The position numbers and the translations under genes are program-made. A DNA stretch of 8,733 bases from Planctomycetota bacterium. Lineage in GTDB: Bacteria; Planctomycetota; Phycisphaerae; WQYP01. The notes under the pieces are model-generated. The model made no database searches. It was not told where the DNA came from and saw only the letters and a list, made by a program, of their open reading frames with translations. Below are positions 1 to 7,164 of the stretch, piece by piece. The DNA lies in contig JAJYZY010000100.1 in the NCBI GenBank assembly GCA_021799715.1, positions 1 through 8,733 on the forward strand. The letters run 5' to 3'. How positions within the stretch are numbered: position 1 is the first letter of the stretch; every line of letters begins with the position of its first letter.

Positions 1-936
1 GTCACCCTGGACAAAATCCCCCGCCGACGCCGTAATACCACGGGCCAACAGTGATTTGTTGTTTTTTAACGCCTTGATCGCCCCATCATCAGCGGTCAGC
101 GTGCCGAGGGTTTTGGCGGTCAGACCAATCCATCGGCTGCGGGCGGATAACCTGCGCGATCCGGGCAATATCAGCGTACCGATGGTTTCCCCGGCCAGTA
201 GCCGCGAGACAATCCCGGGTGTTTTTCCATTGGCAATAATTACCGGTTCTCCGGCGGTGCGCACGGTTCCGGCGGCCACGAGTTTACCACCCATTCCACC
301 GCTGCCGCGCGCGGATTTTTCCGGCCTTACCATGGCCGCGACGGATTCGTCCATGCCGGTGACGGTGGATTGCACCCGCCCCTGATCATCAAGCAATCCA
401 TCCACCACGGAGAGGAGAATCAGCACATTGGCCCGCAGGAGATTGGTGATGTGCGCCGCAATAAGATCGTTATCTCCAAAGCGGATTTCTTCCACCGCCA
501 CCGCATCGTTCTCATTGATAATCGGCACGCAATTGGAACGTTGGAGCGCTTGAATGCAATTCCGCAAATTCAGGTAGCGCAGGCGGTGTTCAAAATCCTG
601 GCGGGTCACAAGAATCTGCCCGGCATGCAGGCCATGTGGTTTCAGCGCCTGGGCAAACTGATTCATCAATAAACTCTGCCCGACCGCCGCCGCCGCCTGC
701 AGCGTCGGCAAATCCCTGGGGCGTGCGGTTAATCCCATTTCCGTCATGCCCGCGCCGATAGCGCCGCTGGATACCAGCGTGATGTTGATATGCTGTTGCT
801 TCCGCAGGCGCGCCAAATCCTCCACCAGAGTCGCGATCACGGTATGGTCCAGCGCCCCACTTTTGCCGGTTAGCGCATTGGTGCCAATTTTCACCACAAT
901 GCTCTCAACGCCCGAAACTATTTCCGCCCGATTCAT
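1..936 (-). CDS. proB: Glutamate 5-kinase, partial (3' end outside the window)
   Basis: The product phosphorylates the gamma-carboxylate of L-glutamate with ATP, the first step of proline synthesis, in the cytosol. The reverse strand reads open for 312 codons from the ATG at 936 to the window edge. The amino-acid kinase domain shows VVKIGTN (residues 14-20), VSSGAIGAG (55-63), NENDAV (141-146), FGDND (153-157) and the glycine-rich GSGGMGGKL (211-219). A PUA domain begins near residue 266 (SRWIGL, then DDGAIKAL and GDFVQGD), so the two-domain E. coli-type form is present. E. coli ProB is about 367 residues, so roughly 50 C-terminal residues lie beyond the edge. The ATG at 936 is supported by an AAGGG Shine-Dalgarno 9 nt upstream and by N-terminal length. 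The usual partner proA is not visible here. Identification is secure; only the C-terminus is unseen. Confidence 0.96.
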   Translation of the reverse strand, partial: MNRAEIVSGVESIVVKIGTNALTGKSGALDHTVIATLVEDLARLRKQQHINITLVSSGAIGAGMTEMGLTARPRDLPTLQAAAAVGQSLLMNQFAQALKPHGLHAGQILVTRQDFEHRLRYLNLRNCIQALQRSNCVPIINENDAVAVEEIRFGDNDLIAAHITNLLRANVLILLSVVDGLLDDQGRVQSTVTGMDESVAAMVRPEKSARGSGGMGGKLVAAGTVRTAGEPVIIANGKTPGIVSRLLAGETIGTLILPGSRRLSARSRWIGLTAKTLGTLTADDGAIKALKNNKSLLARGITASAGDFVQGD

Positions 937-1217
937 GCCGAATCACCCTTTCGCCATACGGCCAAAACGCTATTTGAGCATATTGCGGGCAAACCGGCAA
1001 TGCGGCCGGCGCGTCGGCTTGCACGAGGCAACATGGAAGGGCACCTGGTGAACTTGCTCATTCGTTCCGCCGCCGTGCCCGGGTGCCGAATCCGACGGCT
1101 CATGTCATGACTATTGCGCGCCCGACGGGCAGTGGGATAAAAACATGGGTATAAAAGGTGTCGATAGTCTTTGAATATTGGTTATAATTGCTGAGCATTG
1201 AAGACAGGTGTTGAAGC
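937..1217. other. Divergent intergenic region between proB and the J-protein gene
   Basis: These 281 bases separate the two divergent starts and must hold both promoters. The J-protein side has a recognisable TATAAT. On the proB side the best candidate is TTCAAA (1170-1175) with TATACC (1148-1153), read on the minus strand with a 16 bp spacer. It would give a leader of about 200 nt and is weak (4 of 6 matches in each box). The rest is GC-rich with a GGGCAC/GTGCCC inverted pair (1040-1045 and 1075-1080). I see no CIRCE element, tRNA or convincing gene. A 40-codon minus-strand frame ending in an ATGA overlap with proB looks like chance. Confidence 0.6.
1161..1188 (+). promoter_or_regulatory. 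Candidate sigma-70-type promoter for the J-protein gene
   Basis: A perfect TATAAT at 1183-1188 is preceded by TCGATA at 1161-1166 (4 of 6 matches to TTGACA) with a 16 bp spacer. The implied transcription start is about 1195, leaving a short leader of about 23 nt before the ATG at 1218. No CIRCE inverted repeat or other heat-shock operator is visible. The boxes were seen by eye only. Confidence 0.5.
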
Positions 1218-2237
1218 ATGGCAGATACGAAAAGAGATTATTACGAAGTGCTTGGCGTAAGCAAATCCGCCGGTGCCGATCAAATAAAATCAGCTTATCG
1301 CAAGTTGGCCCGTAAATTTCACCCGGACGTGAATAAGAACGACAAGGCCGCGGAATCCAAATTCAAAGAAGTTCAGGAAGCCTATGACATATTGAGCGAT
1401 GGCAAAAAACGCCAGGCTTATGATCAGTTTGGGCATGCGGGAGTCAGCAGTGCTGCCGCCGCGGAAGCAGCGGCAGCCGCGGCGGCGGGTTCCCCGCGCG
1501 ACGGTTCCGGCTTCCGCTACTCCCGGCGCACGCCTGGCGGAGCAACCGTGGATTTTGGCGATGTGGATATCGATGATCTTTTTGCGTCCTTCGGGTCGCG
1601 CCGCCGCAAAAGCCGGCGCGGGGCCGCGGCCTCGCCATTTGCCGCCGAAGCCACGGATGCGCCGGAAGCCGCCGGCACGGATATTGTGCATCATGTGACG
1701 TTGAGCTTTGAACACGCCGCCCGTGGAACCACACTGGATTTACGCTTTGATGCGGCGAATCGGGCCTTTTCGGAGACCATCAGCGTCAAAATTCCCGCCG
1801 GTGTCGATGAAGGCTCAAAAGTGCGCGTGCGCGGCAAGGGGCAGCCATCCATGATGGGCACCAGCCGCGGCGACCTGGTGATTATTACACATGTTGCCGC
1901 CCATGCGTACTTCACACGTTCGGGCCATGATGTCATTTTGGAATTACCCCTAAGCGCATCGGAAGCCGCCAACGGAACGACCGTGCGTGTTCCCACGCTG
2001 GATGGCCCCGTGGAATTGCGTGTGCCGGCCGGGATCAACTCCGGGAAAAAACTGCGAATTAAAGAACGCGGCATCCCGCGGCGGGATGGAACCAAAGGCG
2101 ACCAGTTATGCCGAATCCTAGTGGTATTACCCGAATCACTGACCGAGTCGGAAAAAACCGCATTGGCGGAAATGGATAAATCGCATCATTTTGACGCGCG
2201 CGGTACGGTACCGTGGCACTTTTCAACCACAACCTGA
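1218..2237 (+). CDS. Class II (CbpA-like) J-domain co-chaperone
   Basis: J-proteins deliver clients to Hsp70 (DnaK) and stimulate its ATPase in the cytosol. This 339-residue protein starts with a full J domain (residues 6-71) carrying the essential HPD at 35-37 and the [12 protein letters not shown] helix. It then has a linker (72-152) and two beta-rich client-binding domains: CTD I from about 155 ([29 protein letters not shown]) and CTD II from about 233 ([23 protein letters not shown]). No CxxCxGxG repeats occur, so it lacks the zinc finger of true DnaJ and matches the DnaJ-B/CbpA class, which is of similar length. The linker is unusual: an alanine run (79-90) and an Arg/Ala-rich stretch (128-153) replace most of the usual Gly/Phe region. 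The ATG at 1218 follows an ACAGGTG at about the right distance. No dnaK or grpE lies alongside. The exact orthologue name (cbpA or dnaJ2) is uncertain. Confidence 0.93.
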   Translation: MADTKRDYYEVLGVSKSAGADQIKSAYRKLARKFHPDVNKNDKAAESKFKEVQEAYDILSDGKKRQAYDQFGHAGVSSAAAAEAAAAAAAGSPRDGSGFRYSRRTPGGATVDFGDVDIDDLFASFGSRRRKSRRGAAASPFAAEATDAPEAAGTDIVHHVTLSFEHAARGTTLDLRFDAANRAFSETISVKIPAGVDEGSKVRVRGKGQPSMMGTSRGDLVIITHVAAHAYFTRSGHDVILELPLSASEAANGTTVRVPTLDGPVELRVPAGINSGKKLRIKERGIPRRDGTKGDQLCRILVVLPESLTESEKTALAEMDKSHHFDARGTVPWHFSTTT

Positions 2238-2338
2238 AGCCTGACAATAACGACATCGGCGTGGGACGAAGTTGCGCCGGAAAAAAAATAGCACGTGTTA
2301 GCGGGCGGCAAATATGGCGGCGTTGGTGAGGAACGGAA

Positions 2339-2698
2339 ATGAGTTTGAAAGCCAATCAGGTGCGCTGGTGGTGCGGCATAACAGTTTTAATACCCTGGGC
2401 GTTGGCGGAGGTGGCGACACAGGGTGCCGCGGCACAAAGCCGACCGATTTCTCCGGCAATGAAATCCGCGCGCGCGGTATCCAGCCTGGTTCAATCACTT
2501 ATCCTCGCGATTTTTCTGCTGCTGCTATTTATTTTCATGGTAAGCCTGCTGGTTGCGGTGCGGAGAATCATGCTGGCGCGGCGCAATAGAGGCCATGAAA
2601 AAACCGCGCATATCGATGCGTGGAAAATTGCCGGCCAGCGTCTGGAAATGGATGCGGACGCAAAACCTCCGCAAGATTCAGATGATCCACCATCCTGA
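2339..2698 (+). CDS. Small membrane-anchored protein of unknown function
   Basis: I do not recognise this 119-residue protein. An N-terminal hydrophobic stretch (about 9-24, WWCGITVLIPWALAE) could be a signal peptide or first membrane segment, with Ala-rich possible cleavage sites around 30-33. A strong membrane helix follows at about 49-74 (LILAIFLLLLFIFMV). It ends in a positively charged stop-transfer cluster (RRIMLARRNR, 75-84), then HIDAWKIAGQRLEM (91-104) and an acidic, proline-rich tail. By the positive-inside rule the tail should be cytoplasmic. The ATG at 2339 has a good GAGG Shine-Dalgarno 7 nt upstream, which favours this frame over the overlapping +1 frame starting at 2314. It lies 101 bp after the J-protein gene in the same direction and no clear terminator lies between, so co-transcription is plausible. 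Its stop is 40 bp from the convergent stop of the next gene. Confidence 0.72.
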   Translation: MSLKANQVRWWCGITVLIPWALAEVATQGAAAQSRPISPAMKSARAVSSLVQSLILAIFLLLLFIFMVSLLVAVRRIMLARRNRGHEKTAHIDAWKIAGQRLEMDADAKPPQDSDDPPS

Positions 2699-2738
2699 AC
2701 GCTGATATTTCATCGGCCATCCATTTAAGCCGGTTGGG

Positions 2739-3512
2739 CTATTTCGCGGCGGGAGGCGGTGATCCGGCCAGGACAGGGGCCGCGGTTTTTGCCTGTTTGC
2801 TGGATTCCATGGCCGCCTGAACTTCCAGAATATGCAATTCCATATCTTTTTCCAGGCTGGTCCATGTCTTAACTTTTCCGGTATTTATGTCAGCGGTGGT
2901 TTTATCGAGGGCCGCCGCAAGAAGATTTAGTTGCCGGGCGCGATGCCGAACCGCCGTGGCCGCCATTCCCGGCTGATCCAGATGCAGAAGCTTGGCTCCA
3001 TCAACCCTCCATCCACCCAATGATTGGCGAACAAAAATGGTCTGCCCATTGCCGGTTGCGGTATGTGGGAATGTTACCTGCGCGGCGGTGCCATGAATCG
3101 TCACCACGGCCTTGGGCAGAAGAGTCAAGAGTCGATTCATACTGTCGTCTATTGAACCAAAGGCGTTAGCCATTGTGGCTGGTGGAGTCCCCAGTTTTGA
3201 AATCGCGGTTTTGGTAAATGTTTCACTTGCCGATGAAATATTTGCGAAAGCCGCCACGGCCGCCCGCCCGGCATTTCCGTTCACCACCAGACAGCGGCGT
3301 ATGGATTTTCCATTTCCTGATTTGATCGCCAGTGCCAGCGTTTTAATAACTGCTGTTGGACTGGCATAACGCGCATCGACCGGGCGCGTTGCGGTGGTCG
3401 GCGCGGGAGCGTTTGCGGCATTGCCGCCGGCAACGCCATCCGCCATCGTCAATGGCGCACATGTCAGCAAGACCGCCGCCAGACCAGAATACATTATTTT
3501 CAGGTGTTTCAT
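2739..3512 (-). CDS. Exported protein of unknown function with signal peptide
   Basis: I do not recognise the family. From the ATG at 3512 the protein has 257 residues. It begins with a classical signal peptide: MKHLK, a hydrophobic core (about 8-20) and a likely signal peptidase I site after LTMA (residue 24). After a low-complexity Ala/Pro/Thr linker (27-45) comes SPTAVIKTLALAIKSGNGKSI (51-71). Further on, AVVTIHGTAAQVTFP (135-149) and GGWRVDGAKLL (166-176) resemble the helix-then-sheet layout of small NTF2/cystatin-like exported domains; this fold is a guess. An amphipathic helical region (183-243) and an Ala/Pro tail end it. The frame is open upstream to 3578. However, GGAGGA at 3523-3528 lies 7 nt from a GTG (3515) and 10 nt from this ATG, and the signal peptide starts here, so the longer start is rejected. 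The product probably acts outside the cytoplasmic membrane. Confidence 0.8.
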   Translation of the reverse strand: MKHLKIMYSGLAAVLLTCAPLTMADGVAGGNAANAPAPTTATRPVDARYASPTAVIKTLALAIKSGNGKSIRRCLVVNGNAGRAAVAAFANISSASETFTKTAISKLGTPPATMANAFGSIDDSMNRLLTLLPKAVVTIHGTAAQVTFPHTATGNGQTIFVRQSLGGWRVDGAKLLHLDQPGMAATAVRHRARQLNLLAAALDKTTADINTGKVKTWTSLEKDMELHILEVQAAMESSKQAKTAAPVLAGSPPPAAK

Positions 3513-3550
3513 CACAATCGTATCCTCCAATGGACCGCGGTTCAGACATT

Positions 3551-3605
3551 TGCCAAGCGCCAGTTCGGCAACTACCACATACCCCCTTCATTTCAACGCT
3601 TGGCA
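3551..3605 (-). repeat. Perfect 9-bp inverted repeat in the leader of the exported-protein gene
   Basis: TGCCAAGCG (3551-3559) and CGCTTGGCA (3597-3605) are exact reverse complements separated by 37 nt. In the minus-strand transcript they could form a stem closing a loop that contains a purine-rich GAAGGGGG. The structure ends about 39 nt before the start codon at 3512. It could be a structured leader, a regulatory RNA element, or chance. Confidence 0.4.
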
Positions 3606-3669
3606 CGGGACGTGATTGCAAAGATTCCACCGGCATTAACTGGACAATGCAATGCTTGTGCCCAAACTG

Positions 3670-3702
3670 CGTATACAATTCAAATATTTCAACGTATATA
3701 CG
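3670..3702. repeat. AT-rich palindrome CGTATATACG with a nearby half-site
   Basis: CGTATATACG (3693-3702) is a perfect 10-bp palindrome, and a CGTATAC half-site lies at 3670-3676, 23 bp away. The palindrome overlaps the -10 box of the candidate minus-strand promoter, so it could be a repressor site, or simply reflect local AT-richness. Confidence 0.3.
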
Positions 3703-3723
3703 AATTTTTATAACCATTTACAA
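3695..3723 (-). promoter_or_regulatory. Candidate promoter for the exported-protein gene
   Basis: On the minus strand TTGTAA (3718-3723) and TATATA (3695-3700) are spaced by 17 bp, each with 4 of 6 consensus matches, in the most AT-rich patch of the window. Transcription would start near 3688, giving a leader of about 175 nt before the ATG at 3512. An ACCATT-TAC-AATGG inverted repeat overlaps the -35 box. Modest support only. Confidence 0.35.
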
Positions 3724-3879
3724 TGGGGTAACAGTCGGCACAAAGCGTGCACAACACAAGCTGCTCCCGCATCAGGGTAGGCATGAACCACCAAAACTCA
3801 AAGCGGCCGCACAGTTGGCGAACGGATAAGCAATTTTATTGCGATTTATTTCGAGATTCCGTAGTCCCGTCATCGGCGA

Positions 3880-4404
3880 CTATTCCTGTTTGTAGTTTAT
3901 CACACTGTGGAGATCATATTTTTCAAATTTTTTGCGGCCATTGAGAAAACTCAATTCAATGAGTACCGCAATTCCAACGATGTTTCCGCCAAGATTCTCA
4001 ACCAGCCGGCAGCAGGCATCCATGGTGCCGCCGGTGGCCAACAAGTCATCAACCAGCAGGCATTTCTGACCTGGCAAGACGGCATCGGAATGAATTTCCA
4101 GCGTATCTTGGCCATATTCCAAGTCATAGGTGATGGCGGATTTTTTGGCGGGGAGCTTTTTGGGTTTTCGGATGGGAACAAAGCCGCAGGAAAGTGCCTG
4201 CGCCAGAGCGGTACCAAAAATAAATCCGCGTGATTCCGCCCCGATCACCAGTTGCACCGCTTTGCCGCGAAATGGATTGGCCAACAACTCCACCGATAAA
4301 GCCAATCCCGCTGGATCACGCAGCAGCGGTGTAATGTCCTTAAAGATAATGCCTGGCTTGGGAAAATCCGGCACATCACGTATGAGCTTATGCAGGTTCA
4401 ACAT
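3880..4404 (-). CDS. apt: Adenine phosphoribosyltransferase
   Basis: The enzyme converts adenine and PRPP to AMP and pyrophosphate in cytosolic purine salvage. The 174-residue protein matches the family length (about 170-183). It shows the N-terminal DVPDFPKPGIIFKDITPLL (10-28), the ESRGFIFG substrate-loop region (57-64), the RKPKKLP flexible loop (79-85; RKPGKLP in most relatives), the LEYGQDTLEIHSDA segment (95-108) and the PRPP-binding loop LLVDDLLATGGTM (116-128). All catalytic motifs look intact. The frame also offers a TTG one codon upstream (4407); I prefer the ATG at 4404 because GGAG at 4414-4417 lies 9 nt away. It follows comEC by 78 bp on the same strand, and a possible own promoter lies in that gap. 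Confidence 0.96.
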   Translation of the reverse strand: MLNLHKLIRDVPDFPKPGIIFKDITPLLRDPAGLALSVELLANPFRGKAVQLVIGAESRGFIFGTALAQALSCGFVPIRKPKKLPAKKSAITYDLEYGQDTLEIHSDAVLPGQKCLLVDDLLATGGTMDACCRLVENLGGNIVGIAVLIELSFLNGRKKFEKYDLHSVINYKQE

Positions 4405-4445
4405 CAAATGTCACTCCGAAAAATACGGACTTTGCCGTGACCGGT

Positions 4446-4473
4446 ATGATACGCTATCCCGCCGCTTTTTAAA
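4446..4473 (-). promoter_or_regulatory. Candidate promoter for apt
   Basis: On the minus strand TTTAAA (4468-4473, 4 of 6) and TATCAT (4446-4451, 5 of 6) are 16 bp apart in the 78 bp gap between comEC and apt. The implied start is about 4439, giving a leader of about 35 nt. It suggests apt can be transcribed independently of comEC. Confidence 0.4.
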
Positions 4474-4482
4474 CCTGTTGCA

Positions 4483-7158
4483 TCATTGACTTGCTGGAAC
4501 GGATGCGGCTGCATTGGCGGCGGAACCGGACGGTGCCGCATAACCGCGGATCAGGAATCTTCCATGCCGCAACACGATTTCCACGGCACCAAGCGTACGG
4601 GTCTGGAAAAACCGCACGCCGGTCGATGCTAAACTAATCCGGTCTGATCTGCACGCCGCGCGGGTCTCTCCCGTGGCGGCAACCCACTGCGGACGCTCTT
4701 TCATCAGCCAATGCTCCAACGGTGGATGTATGGTACCGGCCCCCAACAACACCACGCCGTCCACGGGCCGCGGAATATGGAGTTGCCCAAGCACGGACCC
4801 CACCGCCTCGGTGCGCCCAATGAACATTACATTCTGCGTGTCGTGACGCAACAGTACAATCAGACCGCGACATTTTCTCTCAATATGTTGCGGACCTTTT
4901 GGCCAGAGAACGGTGATGACTGTATGGTGCCCAAGGCTCATGAGTTGCCCATTTCCCGCGGGATGCAGAGTTAATCCCGCACTGGCGGCGGCCGTTAAAT
5001 ATCCTGACGACGCGGGGGCGGAACTGTGAAAGTCCTGGCGATCACACCACCCGGTAAAACCGCCGTGGAGTCGGGCAATGTTGGGCAAGGCCGCGGCATG
5101 CGCGGAATCAATCTGCGTGATGATACAACCATCGATGTGCCAAAGGCCCAATCTGCGCAATGCGGTGTCCACGCCTTGCGCCAATCGGGATGGGGAACCC
5201 AGTGAACCGGCATCCAACAGCACCGTGCGGCGGGCATGGATGACCACGCTGTTACCGCTGCCGGCATTGAACAGCCACACGTGTACACCATTTCCAGATA
5301 CGCCCGCACCATACCAGAGGCACATTGCGATGCCCCAGCATGCCCACGCTCCGGCGATCAGGTACCTTGGCAAGTGCAGGTTGCGGCGAAACATCCAGAA
5401 AAGGAGTATCGCGAAGAACAAAAGAATCATGACAATCGGAGGTGATCGCACCATGATTTCACTGCCGGGCAATGTGGACAGACGCGTAACCGTCCAAGCC
5501 AACGCATGGGCCACCGGGCCGGTCAACATGGCCACTGCGAGCCCCAAAGATGCAGAACCAAAGCCGGCGGCCATTTCGATAAGTCCGGCAATCAGTGCGA
5601 CGGCCACCAGCGGCAGCAGAATCAAGCCGTTGATGACCGCAAGCGGATTGAACTGATTGTAGTGATATGCCACCAGCGGCAATGCAACAAAAGATCCGAC
5701 CATATTCGCGGTGGTAATAGCGGCAATCCATGCCATAACCCCGACTTTGAAAGCCGCCCAACGGCTCCCAACAGCGCGGGCGATGTCACCCTGCCGCGAC
5801 AGCCATGAATGAAAAAGAGCCAGATGCACGCGATGGGCCAGAAGTATCAGGCCCAATGTCACCACGAAGCTCAGTTGAAACGGCGGCTGGAATATTTCCG
5901 CGGGCCGCCAGAGCGTCACAATCAGCGCGGTGGAGGCCAGGATATTCAACGCGCGCACCGGCCGGCCCAGCATCCAGGAGATCAACACCATGCCGGTTCC
6001 GATGGCGGCTCGGACAACGGGCGGCCCGCAGGGTGTCATAAGCATATAAATGAATACGAGAATAAGTGTTACCAGCGCCCGATAGCGCGGTCGGCGGATA
6101 AAAAACTTTAACACCAGCCAGATTGCCGCCGCAATTATCACCACGTGCATCCCGGATAACGCCAGCAGATGCGCCGCGCCGGCGCGGGAGAAGGCCCTGG
6201 CCAGAGGCCGAATGGTCGGATCGCGATACCCCAGCAGCAACGCAATCAAGGCGTAGCCATAGGCGCGTTGATGCCGCGGATGATCGGCCAGCAGTCGTTG
6301 CCGCAGATGCGCCCGCCAGGCATCGAGCCAGCCGCCAAGGGGAAATAGTGTTTGCCGGCCGGAAAGCACATGTATCTGCTCCACCTGCGATGCCGAGAGT
6401 TCAGAAAATACGCGAAACGCCGCGAGGTATTGTCGATAGTTAAAACCGCCGGGATTATCCGCCCCCGACGGTCGAGACAGCCAACCGGTTAAAACCGCGT
6501 ATCGGTTGTTCCGCAACGCCGGCAGATACCCCGGCACGCGCACCATCACATTGCCGGTGGTCTGAATCCAGCGGCCATGGATGCGCGCGGCCGTAACGCG
6601 GGCGAAAAAAGTCGTCGATGGCCCGACCGCCGAAAATAAAATACCGCGCGGCGGCATTGGGTGAAATACGGGTTCGGAAGTAATCAGCATCCGGGCGGTA
6701 ATAAATCTGCGACCCTGTAGGGGGGCGGCCTTGGAAATATTATTCCCCGATAGCGCTCGCTGATTTATTTGCCAGCGCGTCACGCCGGCAACGATCAGCG
6801 TAAGCGCCAGCAACAGCAAGGCGATGAGTCGAGCACGTTTGAAAACCGGGCGATTCAGTACCGGCGGCGTTCCAATCATCGCCGTCGGCGGACTATTGCC
6901 AGCATTCCCCACGGTATGTCGGGGCTCCGTCGCTCCCGTTGCGACATGCGGCCACAGCAACAGCAGGACGGCAAAAAAAAATAATCCCGCACCGGCCCAC
7001 CATACATCGGTAATTGGCAGGTTGGTATAATGCCCCAGGACAATACCACTGATAAACAGCACCGCCACAATCACTATCGGGTCGGTACGCAACCATTTCC
7101 CCGGATGTGGATGGTCTGTTGCAATGGGTTCGAATTCATCCCTGCCGGTGCCGGTCAC
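4483..7158 (-). CDS. comEC: ComEC/Rec2-family DNA-uptake channel with degenerate C-terminal domain
   Basis: ComEC carries single-stranded DNA across the cytoplasmic membrane during natural transformation. From the GTG at 7158 the protein has 891 residues, large but normal for the full three-part architecture. The N-terminal DUF4131/OB-like part has membrane helices at about 27-44, 52-70 and 109-126 and the typical NPGGFNYRQYL (235-245). The central competence domain starts at about 300 (YGYALIALLLG), includes the signature HLLALSGMHV (330-339), and has many membrane helices to about 615. The C-terminal part (about 622-870) aligns in outline with the metallo-beta-lactamase domain of long ComECs, but the metal motifs are lost: FNAGSGNS for LDVGQGDA (630-637), TQIDSAH for THxDxDH (681-687), GR for GD (781-782) and GAGT for HHGS (806-809). 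Only LLDAG (647-651) looks normal. No frameshift is seen, so it is an intact gene. It starts 110 bp after the namA-like gene. No other competence genes are in the window. Confidence 0.93.
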   Translation of the reverse strand: MTGTGRDEFEPIATDHPHPGKWLRTDPIVIVAVLFISGIVLGHYTNLPITDVWWAGAGLFFFAVLLLLWPHVATGATEPRHTVGNAGNSPPTAMIGTPPVLNRPVFKRARLIALLLLALTLIVAGVTRWQINQRALSGNNISKAAPLQGRRFITARMLITSEPVFHPMPPRGILFSAVGPSTTFFARVTAARIHGRWIQTTGNVMVRVPGYLPALRNNRYAVLTGWLSRPSGADNPGGFNYRQYLAAFRVFSELSASQVEQIHVLSGRQTLFPLGGWLDAWRAHLRQRLLADHPRHQRAYGYALIALLLGYRDPTIRPLARAFSRAGAAHLLALSGMHVVIIAAAIWLVLKFFIRRPRYRALVTLILVFIYMLMTPCGPPVVRAAIGTGMVLISWMLGRPVRALNILASTALIVTLWRPAEIFQPPFQLSFVVTLGLILLAHRVHLALFHSWLSRQGDIARAVGSRWAAFKVGVMAWIAAITTANMVGSFVALPLVAYHYNQFNPLAVINGLILLPLVAVALIAGLIEMAAGFGSASLGLAVAMLTGPVAHALAWTVTRLSTLPGSEIMVRSPPIVMILLFFAILLFWMFRRNLHLPRYLIAGAWACWGIAMCLWYGAGVSGNGVHVWLFNAGSGNSVVIHARRTVLLDAGSLGSPSRLAQGVDTALRRLGLWHIDGCIITQIDSAHAAALPNIARLHGGFTGWCDRQDFHSSAPASSGYLTAAASAGLTLHPAGNGQLMSLGHHTVITVLWPKGPQHIERKCRGLIVLLRHDTQNVMFIGRTEAVGSVLGQLHIPRPVDGVVLLGAGTIHPPLEHWLMKERPQWVAATGETRAACRSDRISLASTGVRFFQTRTLGAVEIVLRHGRFLIRGYAAPSGSAANAAASVPASQ

Positions 7159-7164
7159 ATGCAA

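Larger units (their letters stand above)
3513..3879. other. Intergenic region: long leader and control region of the exported-protein gene
   Basis: No convincing gene is present in this 367 bp stretch between apt and the exported-protein gene. The part nearest the latter is a probable long leader with an inverted repeat. The middle (about 3670-3725) is strikingly AT-rich and holds the candidate promoter and palindromes listed separately. The part nearest apt (3780-3879) is plain sequence, with only a weak GCAAT-TTT-ATTGC hairpin around 3830-3842 and no clear U-tract terminator for apt. Open frames crossing this region on the plus strand lack good ribosome-binding sites and run antisense into the exported-protein gene. 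Confidence 0.6.

Noticed and set aside
937..1060. 40-codon minus-strand frame ending in an ATGA overlap with proB
   Set aside because: The overlap looks like translational coupling, but the peptide has no recognisable feature, no ribosome-binding site was seen for it, and the proB start has its own Shine-Dalgarno.
1290..1715. 141-codon minus-strand frame inside the J-protein gene
   Set aside because: It is antisense to the J domain and linker, with Arg/Gly-rich low-complexity content typical of a shadow frame.
2256..2290. CGGCG...CGCCG hairpin followed by eight As after the J-protein gene
   Set aside because: The tract following on the plus strand is A, not T, and on the minus strand the T-tract precedes the hairpin, so it is not an intrinsic terminator in either direction.
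3513..3578. N-terminal 22-residue extension of the exported protein
   Set aside because: It would place charged residues before a clear signal peptide and would begin upstream of the GGAGGA that serves the 3512/3515 starts.
3356..3829. 157-codon plus-strand frame crossing the exported-protein gene and its leader
   Set aside because: It overlaps the signal-peptide coding region in antisense, has atypical composition with no recognisable domain, and lacks a ribosome-binding site.
4415..4440. ACGG-CAAAGT-CCGT hairpin followed by T5 between comEC and apt on the minus strand
   Set aside because: The stem is only 4 bp and lies in the presumed apt leader. It is too weak to call a terminator or attenuator.
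5078..5656. 192-codon open frame on the plus strand inside comEC
   Set aside because: It is antisense to conserved ComEC sequence, shows no domain or sensible hydrophobic pattern, and has no ribosome-binding site. It is a shadow of the GC-rich coding strand.
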